A DNA stretch of 64,000 nucleotides from the NCBI GenBank assembly GCA_040390025.1, contig JAZJZD010000009.1, positions 62,001-126,000 on the forward strand, given 5' to 3'. Origin of the DNA: JAVHYG01 sp040390025 (GTDB lineage: Bacteria; Pseudomonadota; Gammaproteobacteria; Diplorickettsiales; Diplorickettsiaceae). This document shows positions 17,633 to 24,694 of the stretch, piece after piece (position 1 is the first letter of the stretch; the number at the start of each line of letters is the position of its first letter). Under the pieces are notes generated by a model. It did not search any database. It was not told where the DNA came from and saw only the letters and a list, made by a program, of their open reading frames with translations. The position numbers and the translations under genes were made by a program.

Positions 17633-17694
17633 TGTTACTAGAAATTGTATAGTGCCCTTAATAAACTATAAGTTTAGTAACAGAAAAATTTTTC
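17633..17694 (+). other. Structured leader upstream of the Cys-rich lipoprotein
   Basis: Outer arms tgttacta (17633-17640) and tagtaaca (17675-17682) pair perfectly, as do inner arms tatagt (17648-17653) and actata (17665-17670). A self-complementary gaaaaatttttc (17683-17694) follows at once. The nested hairpins lie 27-90 bases before the lipoprotein start. They could be a stabilising 5' leader, a regulatory element or the wecA terminator. No known riboswitch was recognised. Confidence 0.45.
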
Positions 17695-17721
17695 TTAATC
17701 CATTTTTATTACAGGGGATAG

Positions 17722-17973
17722 ATGATCATGATCATGAAAAAGACTGGTCTCGTTATTGCTGCCGCTGCTGCTGCCATCATACTTTCAGGTTGTGCCACGG
17801 GCGCGCGTAACATACCTGAAAATACGCCGATTTGTGAAACACCTTGCGCAGCCCCATGCAACCAATGTAAATGCATGAGTGCTTGTAAACAAGTATGCCC
17901 AACCAAAAAACATAAAAAACATCGTCACCGTCGCTGTAGAGCAGAAAATGCACAAGCACAAATGAATGCATAA
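17722..17973 (+). CDS. Small Cys- and His-rich lipoprotein, candidate substrate of the downstream MNIO enzyme
   Basis: This 83-residue protein has a lipoprotein signal: MKK, an alanine-rich hydrophobic core, and lipobox LSGC with Cys24. The mature part is unusual: eight more cysteines at 38, 42, 46, 49, 51, 55, 59 and 72 in mostly Cx3C/Cx2C spacing, then a basic, His-rich tail (KKHKKHRHRRC). A good ribosome binding site (aggggat) precedes the ATG at 17722; in-frame ATGs at 17728 and 17734 are alternatives. It has its own terminator. The next genes encode a DUF692 and a DUF2063 protein, which in bufferin and methanobactin systems modify Cys-rich precursors that bind metals. I infer a precursor or metal-binding role from that; no homologue was identified. 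Confidence 0.78.
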   Translation: MIMIMKKTGLVIAAAAAAIILSGCATGARNIPENTPICETPCAAPCNQCKCMSACKQVCPTKKHKKHRHRRCRAENAQAQMNA

Positions 17974-18030
17974 AAATTAATTTACTGCTGTTTAAATGGC
18001 TTTCCATTAATAAACGGTGTGTGTAGAATA

Positions 18031-18059
18031 AAGCCGCGTATAATTACGCGGCTTTTTTT
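18031..18059 (+). terminator. Strong intrinsic terminator after the Cys-rich lipoprotein
   Basis: A perfect 10-bp stem, aagccgcgta (18031-18040) with tacgcggctt (18045-18054), has a 4-nt loop and runs into seven T (18053-18059). It lies between the lipoprotein and the DUF692 gene, so most lipoprotein transcripts should end before the modification genes. Confidence 0.92.
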
Positions 18060-18137
18060 ATCGCTCGTTAACGCTAGGTGAGAAACTCCTAAAATTTTTA
18101 AAGTATTAAAAAATTTTATAGATAGGTTATTTTTCTA

Positions 18138-18974
18138 ATGAATTTTCTCGGGTTTGGTCTTGGTTTACGTGCGCAACATTACCCAGCTATTTTAGAAGAG
18201 CGCCCTAAAGTTGATTGGTTTGAAGCGATTACTGAAGATTATTTAGTAGAAGGCGGTAGACCACTTTATTATCTTAATCGCATTCGTGAACATTATCCTT
18301 TAGTCATGCATGGTGTGTCCTTGTCGATAGGGAGTTGCGATCCTATTAATTTTGAATATTTAAAAAAGGTTAAAGTGTTAGCTACTTCGGTACAGCCGGC
18401 GTGGATATCTGATCATTTATGTTGGACAGGCATTAATGGTTTAAATGCCCATGATCTTTTGCCGCTTCCCCTTACGGAAGAAGCTTTAAAACACGTCGTG
18501 GAGCGTGTTAAGCAAGTACAAGATTTTCTAGGGCGACAAATTTTATTAGAAAACGTATCAAGCTATATTGAATATCAAACTTCGACGATGAAAGAATGGG
18601 ATTTTTTAACGGCTATTGCCGAACAAGCGGACTGTTTTATTTTGTTAGATATTAATAATATCTATGTGAGTGCCGTGAATCATCAATTTGATCCCTTAGA
18701 GTATTTAAATAATATTCCAACCCATCGCGTACGGCAATTTCACTTAGCCGGTCATAAAAACTGTGAAGATTATATTATCGATACACACGATGCACCCATT
18801 ATCGATTCTGTGTGGTCGCTTTATGCAGCGGCTGTGCGTCGCTTTGGTAAAGTTTCGACGATGATAGAACGTGATGATAATATCCCAGAATTACCAGAAT
18901 TATTAACCGAATTACAACAGGCAAAACAGATAGCAGAAACGGTATGGAAAGAGGAAAATGCAACCATTAGCTAA
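18138..18974 (+). CDS. bufB: DUF692 multinuclear non-heme iron oxidative enzyme (BufB/MbnB-like)
   Basis: A 278-residue TIM-barrel protein of the DUF692 (MNIO) family. The metal-ligand motifs appear in order: MHGVSLSIGS (near 57-66), ISDHLCW, LENVSSY, DINNIYVSAVNH, HLAGH, DTHDAP and IERDDNIP. MNIO enzymes such as MbnB (methanobactin) and BufB (bufferins) use an iron cluster to convert peptide cysteines into oxazolone/thioamide or thiooxazole groups, with a partner protein presenting the substrate. The partner here is the DUF2063 gene that overlaps it by 17 bases, and a Cys-rich lipoprotein lies upstream. Family membership is firm; the substrate is inferred. Confidence 0.88.
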   Translation: MNFLGFGLGLRAQHYPAILEERPKVDWFEAITEDYLVEGGRPLYYLNRIREHYPLVMHGVSLSIGSCDPINFEYLKKVKVLATSVQPAWISDHLCWTGINGLNAHDLLPLPLTEEALKHVVERVKQVQDFLGRQILLENVSSYIEYQTSTMKEWDFLTAIAEQADCFILLDINNIYVSAVNHQFDPLEYLNNIPTHRVRQFHLAGHKNCEDYIIDTHDAPIIDSVWSLYAAAVRRFGKVSTMIERDDNIPELPELLTELQQAKQIAETVWKEENATIS

Positions 18975-19857
18975 TCTACAAGAGGCATTACAAAATCATT
19001 TATTAAATGAGGATGAGTCTATTACGCAGCAATTAACTCGGCCAGTTAACGGACTGCTAGCTGACCGCTTAGCTGTTTATGCAAACGCCTATCGCTTGCG
19101 GCTTATTGATGCATTACAGAAAGAATATAGGTTGTTACATACCCATCTGGGCGATGAGCGATTTACAGAGCTATCTGAGGTCTATATCGATGAATATCCT
19201 TCACATTTTTATTCTATTTCTGATTTTACTAAACAATTACCTCAGTTTTTGTTCACTTATGAGCCAGAGCAACCTTACCTGAGCGAATTAGCGGCGCTTA
19301 TTAGGGCCTTAAGTCTTAGTTTGGAGTCTAGCGATGCGGCTCTTCTTAGCGTTAATGCTTTAGCTGAAGTGCCTATGCAAAACTGGCCTTCTCTTTGTTT
19401 TAAATACCATCCTTCCGTTCAATATTTGACATTTCAATGGAATACTTTTGAGCTTTGGAAATCCTTGGTGCAAAAAACAGCGCCTCCTAGATTATACTCA
19501 CAGCAATTGGGTTTTCGGCAAGGCGCTGCGGAGGTGAGCAACCGGAATGTATGTGAAATACATGAGGATTGTGAACCTAGCGGCAACGCAGCCGAAAGCT
19601 CAAGTGCGAAGAGTATGCATCAAAAAAATTCGTATTGCATTGTCTGGCGTAAGCAATTACAGTCTTATGCTAATAGTTTGACGGAGCCAGAGGCTATCGC
19701 TTTCCAAGCCTTGCAATCAGGCGCTTGTTTTGCGGATGCGTGCGAAACCCTTTATAAAAGCGGCTTAAGTAGCGAAACTGAAGCGGCCACATTAGTGGCT
19801 AATTGTTTGACACGCTGGCTAAATGATCATTTGTTTTCGGAGGTTTATATCCCTTAA
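18958..19857 (+). CDS. bufC: DUF2063 domain protein, partner of the MNIO enzyme (BufC/MbnC-like)
   Basis: A 299-residue protein with an N-terminal DUF2063 domain: LADRLAVYANAYRLRLIDAL near 34-53, LLHTHLGDERF, then YIDEYPSHF. BufC/MbnC partners recruit the precursor peptide to the DUF692 enzyme. It overlaps the DUF692 gene by 17 bases and its stop directly abuts the pyrG ATG with no spacer, so all three should be co-translated. Residues about 188-220 are an apparent insertion of Ser/Ala/Glu-rich sequence encoded by a palindromic element (19520-19620), just before the last conserved helices (WRKQLQSYANSLTEPEA). That makes the protein longer than usual, but the frame stays open. Confidence 0.82.
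   Translation: MQPLANLQEALQNHLLNEDESITQQLTRPVNGLLADRLAVYANAYRLRLIDALQKEYRLLHTHLGDERFTELSEVYIDEYPSHFYSISDFTKQLPQFLFTYEPEQPYLSELAALIRALSLSLESSDAALLSVNALAEVPMQNWPSLCFKYHPSVQYLTFQWNTFELWKSLVQKTAPPRLYSQQLGFRQGAAEVSNRNVCEIHEDCEPSGNAAESSSAKSMHQKNSYCIVWRKQLQSYANSLTEPEAIAFQALQSGACFADACETLYKSGLSSETEAATLVANCLTRWLNDHLFSEVYIP
19520..19620. repeat. Palindromic element inserted in frame in the DUF2063 gene
   Basis: The segment has a central hairpin atgtat (19547-19552)-gtgaa-atacat (19558-19563) and outer arms gctgcg (19525-19530) and cgcagc (19587-19592). Its base composition is less AT-rich than the surrounding gene, and it encodes low-complexity residues that interrupt the conserved protein. Its core (gcaaccggaatgtat, then atacatgagga) resembles the core of the intergenic palindrome at 50238-50326 (gtaacggagcatac, then gtatgtgagta). 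This suggests a mobile palindromic repeat, similar in behaviour to the RPEs of Rickettsia. Confidence 0.55.
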
Positions 19858-21516
19858 ATGGCAACACGATATATTTTTATCACAGGTGGCGTTGTTTCTT
19901 CCTTAGGGAAAGGCATTGCGGCGGCTTCTTTAGGCGCTATTCTAGAATCGCGAGGTCTTAAGATTAGCCTACTTAAACTAGACCCTTATTTAAATGTCGA
20001 TCCGGGGACCATGAGCCCTTATCAACATGGCGAAGTTTTTGTAACAGAAGATGGTGCTGAAACAGACCTTGATCTGGGACATTATGAGCGTTTCGTCCGC
20101 GCTAAAATGACGCGAGATAATAATTTTACGGCAGGTCAAATTTATGCGCGTGTATTGCGTAAAGAACGTCGTGGTGATTACTTAGGCGGTACTGTGCAAG
20201 TTGTTCCTCATGTCACTGATGAAATCAAGCATGCGATTATTAAGGGTGCTAAGGATGCAGATATTGCTTTAGTTGAGATTGGTGGTACTGTAGGCGATAT
20301 CGAGTCACTTCCCTTTTTAGAAGCAATACGCCAATTACGTATCGAATTAGAAAGTTGGCAAACTTTATTTATCCATACAACCTTAGTGCCTTATATTGCA
20401 ACCGCGGGTGAAATTAAAACCAAACCTACACAGCATTCGACAAAAGAATTAGGTTCTTTTGGTATTCAAGCGGATATATTGATTTGTCGATCAGAAAAAG
20501 AAATTCCAGAGCAGGCGCGAGAAAAAATTGCTTTATATACGAATGTAAAGCGAGCGGGTGTTATTTCACTGCCGGACGTAGATGATATTTATCTTGTACC
20601 CTTATTGTTGCACGAGCAAGGGCTTGACGAAATGGTGCTGCAGCGATTTGCTTTAAAGGATTATCCAGCCGCTGATTTAAAGTCATGGGAAGAAGTAGTT
20701 GCAGCGAAAAAAGCCCCAACGGCAGTAGTGAAAATTGGTATGGTAGGGAAATATATGGGTTTAGCCGATTCGTATAAATCCTTAAGTGAAGCGTTAATGC
20801 ATGCAGGTATTAAAACGCATACCGAAGTTAATATAGTTTATATTGATGCGGAAGCTTTAGAGCAACAAGGTACTAAACTATTAGAACCCTTGGCGGCTAT
20901 CGTGGTCCCTGGTGGATTTGGTAAGCGAGGTATTGATGGGAAGATAATGGCGGCGCAATATGCACGTGAAAACAATATACCTTATCTCGGGATATGTTTA
21001 GGCATGCAAACAGCACTTATAGAATTTGCGCGTCATGTAGGATTAGAGAATGCCCACAGTACCGAATTTGATCCAGAAACACCTTATCCTGTAGTTGCTT
21101 TAGTTACTGAATGGGTTACGCGTGAAGGTAGACGTGAAAAGCGTGATAAAGATTCTGACTTAGGTGGTACGATGCGTTTAGGAGGGCAGACATGTCGTCT
21201 TAAAGAGGGAAGTAAAGCAAGAATTTTATATGGTCAGGATACTATTGTTGAACGTCATCGCCATCGCTATGAAATTAATGATCTACTATTACCTAAGCTT
21301 GAAGAGCAAGGGTTAATCATTTCTGGTCGTTCGGAAGATGGAAATTTAGTTGAAATGATTGAGTTGAAAAACCACCCTTGGTTTATTGGTTGTCAATTTC
21401 ATCCGGAATTTACATCGAATCCGCGCGATGGACATCCTTTGTTTGTTAGTTTTGTTGAGGCAGCGCGATTGCAACATGCTAATAGTTTAAAAATAGCTAA
21501 AGTGATTTCGACCTAG
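19858..21516 (+). CDS. pyrG: CTP synthase
   Basis: A 552-residue full-length CTP synthase that converts UTP to CTP with glutamine-derived ammonia. The N-terminal synthase domain opens with FITGGVVSSLGKGIAAASLG and carries DPYLNVDPGTMSPYQHGEVF. The C-terminal class I glutamine amidotransferase domain has the nucleophile in LGICLGMQ (near 381-388) and the His/Glu pair in CQFHPEFTS. The start is the ATG directly after the DUF2063 stop. CTP also feeds the CDP-sugar branch (rfbF) at the far end of the window, although the link may be coincidental. Confidence 0.97.
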   Translation: MATRYIFITGGVVSSLGKGIAAASLGAILESRGLKISLLKLDPYLNVDPGTMSPYQHGEVFVTEDGAETDLDLGHYERFVRAKMTRDNNFTAGQIYARVLRKERRGDYLGGTVQVVPHVTDEIKHAIIKGAKDADIALVEIGGTVGDIESLPFLEAIRQLRIELESWQTLFIHTTLVPYIATAGEIKTKPTQHSTKELGSFGIQADILICRSEKEIPEQAREKIALYTNVKRAGVISLPDVDDIYLVPLLLHEQGLDEMVLQRFALKDYPAADLKSWEEVVAAKKAPTAVVKIGMVGKYMGLADSYKSLSEALMHAGIKTHTEVNIVYIDAEALEQQGTKLLEPLAAIVVPGGFGKRGIDGKIMAAQYARENNIPYLGICLGMQTALIEFARHVGLENAHSTEFDPETPYPVVALVTEWVTREGRREKRDKDSDLGGTMRLGGQTCRLKEGSKARILYGQDTIVERHRHRYEINDLLLPKLEEQGLIISGRSEDGNLVEMIELKNHPWFIGCQFHPEFTSNPRDGHPLFVSFVEAARLQHANSLKIAKVIST

Positions 21517-21594
21517 ACTTGTTTATGCGCTATGCATGATTGCGTAAATTCGTAAGTGGAGTGTTGCACAGTTAAAAATTTTGCATTTTCAAGT

Positions 21595-21604
21595 ACGAGC
21601 GGTA
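21595..21604. repeat. Single arm acgagcggta of the dispersed inverted repeat
   Basis: One copy of the arm seen at 877-926 lies 34 bases before the start of wzm, without a nearby partner arm. The rest of the 122-base gap shows nothing else clear. Confidence 0.4.
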
Positions 21605-21638
21605 TGTAAAAAACTTATAAATATCATGGACGGTTAAC

Positions 21639-22514
21639 GTGATGGATGGAGTAAAAGAAGAGATATTTTCAAAACACGACATACTTCTAAATAATGACTA
21701 TGTTGTTCCTACGGTATCGCTAGATACAAACTATCGTCTTGCTTTAAGAGATATTTATGATGGGCTTAAGCAATGGCGTATTTGGCTTTTATTAGCCTGG
21801 CAAGATATTAAACTTCGTTATCGCAGGTCAACCTTGGGTCCTTTTTGGATTACTCTAAGTATGGCGGTGACAATCTATACGATGGGATTGTTATATGGGC
21901 GATTGTTTAAAATGGATTTAGCTCAATACTATCCTTTCCTCGCTACTGGCATTTTGGGCTGGAGCCTTATTTCATCGCTATTAACGGAAGGGGCAAGTAT
22001 TTTTGTTGATTCAGAACAATTTATCAAGCAAATGAAACAACCGTATTCGGTATTTGTTTTTAAGACAGTTACAAAATGCTTTATTATTTTTTTACATCAT
22101 ATTTTAGTGCTTGTCCCCATTATTCTTTTTTTTAATGTTAAAGTTAATTTTTATTCGCTGTTTGCTTTATTAAGTTTAATGGTTATTTGGTTAAATGGAA
22201 TTTCTTATGGGGTTATATTAGCTATTTTAGGCACTCGATTTAGGGATATAGTGCAATTAATTATTAGTCTTGTACAAGTCATATTTTTTTTAACGCCTAT
22301 TATATGGTCGCCCAGCGTATTACCTGAACGTTACCAGTATATCGTTAATCTTAATCCATTCGCGCAATTTATGGAGCTACTAAGAAGCCCTTTATTAGGA
22401 ACGCTTCCTTCAAATTATAATATTTTTTTTATTACGATTGTAACGTTACTGGGATTTTTTGTTTCTTTTATAATATTTTCGCGCTATCGCGTTAGAATTG
22501 CTTATTGGCTGTAA
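21639..22514 (+). CDS. wzm: ABC-2 type polysaccharide export permease, Wzm-like
   Basis: A 291-residue membrane protein with about six helices. It has the ABC-2 signature of polysaccharide exporters: an amphipathic N-terminal RDIYDGLKQWRIWLLLAWQDIKLRYRRS segment, then LGPFWITLSMAV, and a late LTPIIWSPSVLPERYQYIVNLNPFAQF. Wzm proteins form the channel that moves a finished lipid-linked O-antigen across the inner membrane. The ATPase gene follows after nine bases. The start may be the GTG at 21639 or the ATG at 21642; a gga at 21628 fits the GTG better. Confidence 0.88.
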   Translation: MMDGVKEEIFSKHDILLNNDYVVPTVSLDTNYRLALRDIYDGLKQWRIWLLLAWQDIKLRYRRSTLGPFWITLSMAVTIYTMGLLYGRLFKMDLAQYYPFLATGILGWSLISSLLTEGASIFVDSEQFIKQMKQPYSVFVFKTVTKCFIIFLHHILVLVPIILFFNVKVNFYSLFALLSLMVIWLNGISYGVILAILGTRFRDIVQLIISLVQVIFFLTPIIWSPSVLPERYQYIVNLNPFAQFMELLRSPLLGTLPSNYNIFFITIVTLLGFFVSFIIFSRYRVRIAYWL

Positions 22515-22523
22515 GGATCAATA

Positions 22524-23273
22524 ATGGCCTCAATACATCTGGATTCAGTTTCTGTTGATTTTCCCATCTATAATTTAAGTGCTCGTTCTTTAAAAAAACA
22601 GTTTTTGCGTCTAACGACGGGAGGAGCTTTAAATAGTAAAGAAAATATTGTTGTAGTAAAAGCCTTAGATAAGGTGACACTAAAAATAAATCATGGTGAT
22701 CGTGTTGGACTCATTGGTCATAATGGAGCAGGAAAAAGTACACTATTACGCGTATTAGCTAAAATTTATGAGCCTATCCAAGGACGGGTTTATAATGAAG
22801 GTAAAGTTTCCCCTTTATTAAATGTCATGTTAGGTATTAACCACGAATCGACAGGTTATGAGAATATTATGGTAAGGGGATTATTATTAGGTTTAACACG
22901 TAAGCAAATTCGAGATAAATTAGTTCAGATTGCTGAGTTTACTGAATTAGGCGACTATTTATTTGCGCCCGTGCGTACTTATTCTTCTGGTATGCAGTTA
23001 CGTTTAGCTTTTGCCGTTGCAACATGTATTAAACCCGATATCTTACTCATGGATGAAATGATAGAAGTGGGTGATGCAGATTTTTTAAAAAAAGCAAAAA
23101 GTCGTTTAAGCGAATTTATTGATAAATCAAGTATTTTAGTGTTAGCCTCGCATTCCAGTGAAACCATTCGGAGATTTTGTAATAAAGTGGTTTTATTGGA
23201 GAAAGGGACCGTTAAATATTTTGGGCCACTAGAGGAAGGATTTGAAAAATATAAGGTTTTAGCGTCAATATAA
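22524..23273 (+). CDS. wzt: ABC polysaccharide export ATP-binding protein, Wzt-like (no carbohydrate-binding tail)
   Basis: A 249-residue ATPase with Walker A in GLIGHNGAGKSTLLR (near 69-77), signature YSSGMQLRLAFA, Walker B DILLMDEMIEVGD and H-loop ASHSSET. It pairs with the preceding permease. Wzt proteins that recognise a capped non-reducing end carry an extra C-terminal carbohydrate-binding domain of 150 or more residues. That domain is absent here, which suggests export without terminal-cap recognition. Confidence 0.9.
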   Translation: MASIHLDSVSVDFPIYNLSARSLKKQFLRLTTGGALNSKENIVVVKALDKVTLKINHGDRVGLIGHNGAGKSTLLRVLAKIYEPIQGRVYNEGKVSPLLNVMLGINHESTGYENIMVRGLLLGLTRKQIRDKLVQIAEFTELGDYLFAPVRTYSSGMQLRLAFAVATCIKPDILLMDEMIEVGDADFLKKAKSRLSEFIDKSSILVLASHSSETIRRFCNKVVLLEKGTVKYFGPLEEGFEKYKVLASI

Positions 23274-23352
23274 ATTTTTTTAAAAGGAGTCTACTGCGAG
23301 CGCATGAAAACGCGAACTTTTAAGGCAGTATACCCGCTACATAATCAGGATG

Positions 23353-23398
23353 CCGCTCGTTCTGAGCTTAAAAAGTTCGTAACTACAGGTACGAGCGG
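23353..23398. repeat. Inverted repeat ccgctcgt...acgagcgg, copy 2
   Basis: Perfect 8-bp arms (23353-23360 and 23391-23398) enclose a 30-nt spacer starting tctgagct, close to the tctgaagct spacer start of copy 1 (877-926). The flanking ggagt (23286) and actcc (23401) could extend the pairing at a distance. The gap between wzt and the ColD-like gene holds nothing else recognisable. Confidence 0.55.
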
Positions 23399-23465
23399 TG
23401 TACTCCAATAAATAAGCTGCGTTTATTAAGTTTGAAAATGAACTACTTTTTCTGAAGGGAAGTAA

Positions 23466-24653
23466 ATGCATTACAAATTAGCGACTAATAACTTCTGTTC
23501 TGAAGAACGACAAGCCATTCTTAACGTCATTGAAAGTGGACGTTATACAATGGGTGAGCAAGTAAAGCAGTTTGAAGCAGCTTTTTCAAAAAAAGTTAAA
23601 GCAAATTTTTCGGTTATGGTAAATTCAGGTTCATCAGCGAATCTGGTTGCAGTGGCTGCTTTATTTTATTGTAAAGATAACCCTTTATGTCCGGGTGATG
23701 AAGTCATTGTACCGGCTATTTCCTGGGCGACAACGTATTATCCTTTGCATCAATATGGTTTAAAGCTGAAATTTATAGATGTGGACCTGCATACTTTAAA
23801 TATGGATGCCGATTTATTAGAGGCCGCATTAACACCTAAAACAAAAATGGTAATTGCAGTTAATATTTTGGGTAATCCTTGTGAATTAACAAGAATTAAA
23901 GCATTTTGTGAAAAGCATCATCTTATTTTATTTGAAGATAATTGCGAATCAATGGGAGCGCAGCTGGATGGCCAGTATTGTGGAACTTTTGGTCAGATTG
24001 GAACGTTTAGCACTTTCTTTTCCCACCATATCACAACAATGGAGGGTGGGCTCATTGTTACCAATAATGAAGAATTATACGAGCTATGTTTATCGCTACG
24101 TTCTCATGGTTGGACTCGATCTATTCCAAATAAAGCCAACATTTATCAAAAAAAGGATAATGATTTATTTGAAGCCTATCGATTTATTTTGCCCGGTTAT
24201 AATGTTCGTCCTATTGAGATGGCAGGTGCTATTGGTATCAAACAATTACAAAAACTTGATCATATGGTTGAAGAAAGAAGAAAGAATGCTGTGTTTTTTA
24301 TTAATTGTTTTGCTGGAGATGAACGGTTTATTCTACAACGCGAAAATGGGTTAAGCTCTTGGTTTTGTTTTACATTGGTTCTCAATCCCAAATTCAATAT
24401 CGTTCGATCTAAGCTTTTAGAACAGTTAAAACAATCAGAGATTGAATACCGAATTATTACTGGAGGTAATTTTCTGAGGCACGATGTTATTAAGTACATT
24501 GACCATGAAGCTGTTGGTACTATAAAAAATGCAGATGTGATACATGAGCAAGGATTTTTTGTCGGTAATCATCCTTATGATATAACAAAAGAAATTCAAT
24601 ATTTTCATTCTGTTATTAGTAAAGCAATGGAAAAACAAACTATTCTTGCTTAA
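23466..24653 (+). CDS. colD: GDP-4-keto-6-deoxy-D-mannose 3-dehydratase, ColD-like
   Basis: A 395-residue protein of the DegT/DnrJ/EryC1 aspartate-aminotransferase fold. Aminotransferases of this family have a PLP-binding lysine, but here the segment reads TFFSHHITTMEGG, with histidines at 187 and 188. Replacement of the lysine by His188 is the hallmark of ColD, which removes the 3-hydroxyl on the way to colitose. The surrounding sequence (LFEDNCESMGAQ, LRSHGWTR, FILPGYNVRPIEMAGAIG) also matches ColD as I remember it. The substrate would come from ManC (36794-38260) and Gmd (34601-35563). A ColC-type partner was not recognised. Confidence 0.88.
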   Translation: MHYKLATNNFCSEERQAILNVIESGRYTMGEQVKQFEAAFSKKVKANFSVMVNSGSSANLVAVAALFYCKDNPLCPGDEVIVPAISWATTYYPLHQYGLKLKFIDVDLHTLNMDADLLEAALTPKTKMVIAVNILGNPCELTRIKAFCEKHHLILFEDNCESMGAQLDGQYCGTFGQIGTFSTFFSHHITTMEGGLIVTNNEELYELCLSLRSHGWTRSIPNKANIYQKKDNDLFEAYRFILPGYNVRPIEMAGAIGIKQLQKLDHMVEERRKNAVFFINCFAGDERFILQRENGLSSWFCFTLVLNPKFNIVRSKLLEQLKQSEIEYRIITGGNFLRHDVIKYIDHEAVGTIKNADVIHEQGFFVGNHPYDITKEIQYFHSVISKAMEKQTILA

Positions 24654-24694
24654 ATGCTATGAAAATTACGTTTAAATTATAGGAGTTAATTTAA

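Noticed and set aside
17777..18007. Antisense open frame of 76 codons opposite the Cys-rich lipoprotein
   Set aside because: It mirrors the lipoprotein gene, has no ribosome binding site and would read across the region of the strong terminator; the plus-strand gene has a signal peptide and lipobox.
23908..24354. 148-codon open frame inside the ColD-like gene
   Set aside because: It lies wholly within a well-supported gene in another frame and shows no family features.
23466..24653. Perosamine-synthase-type aminotransferase
   Set aside because: The PLP lysine is replaced by histidine, so a transamination role is not supported; the ColD group explains the change.
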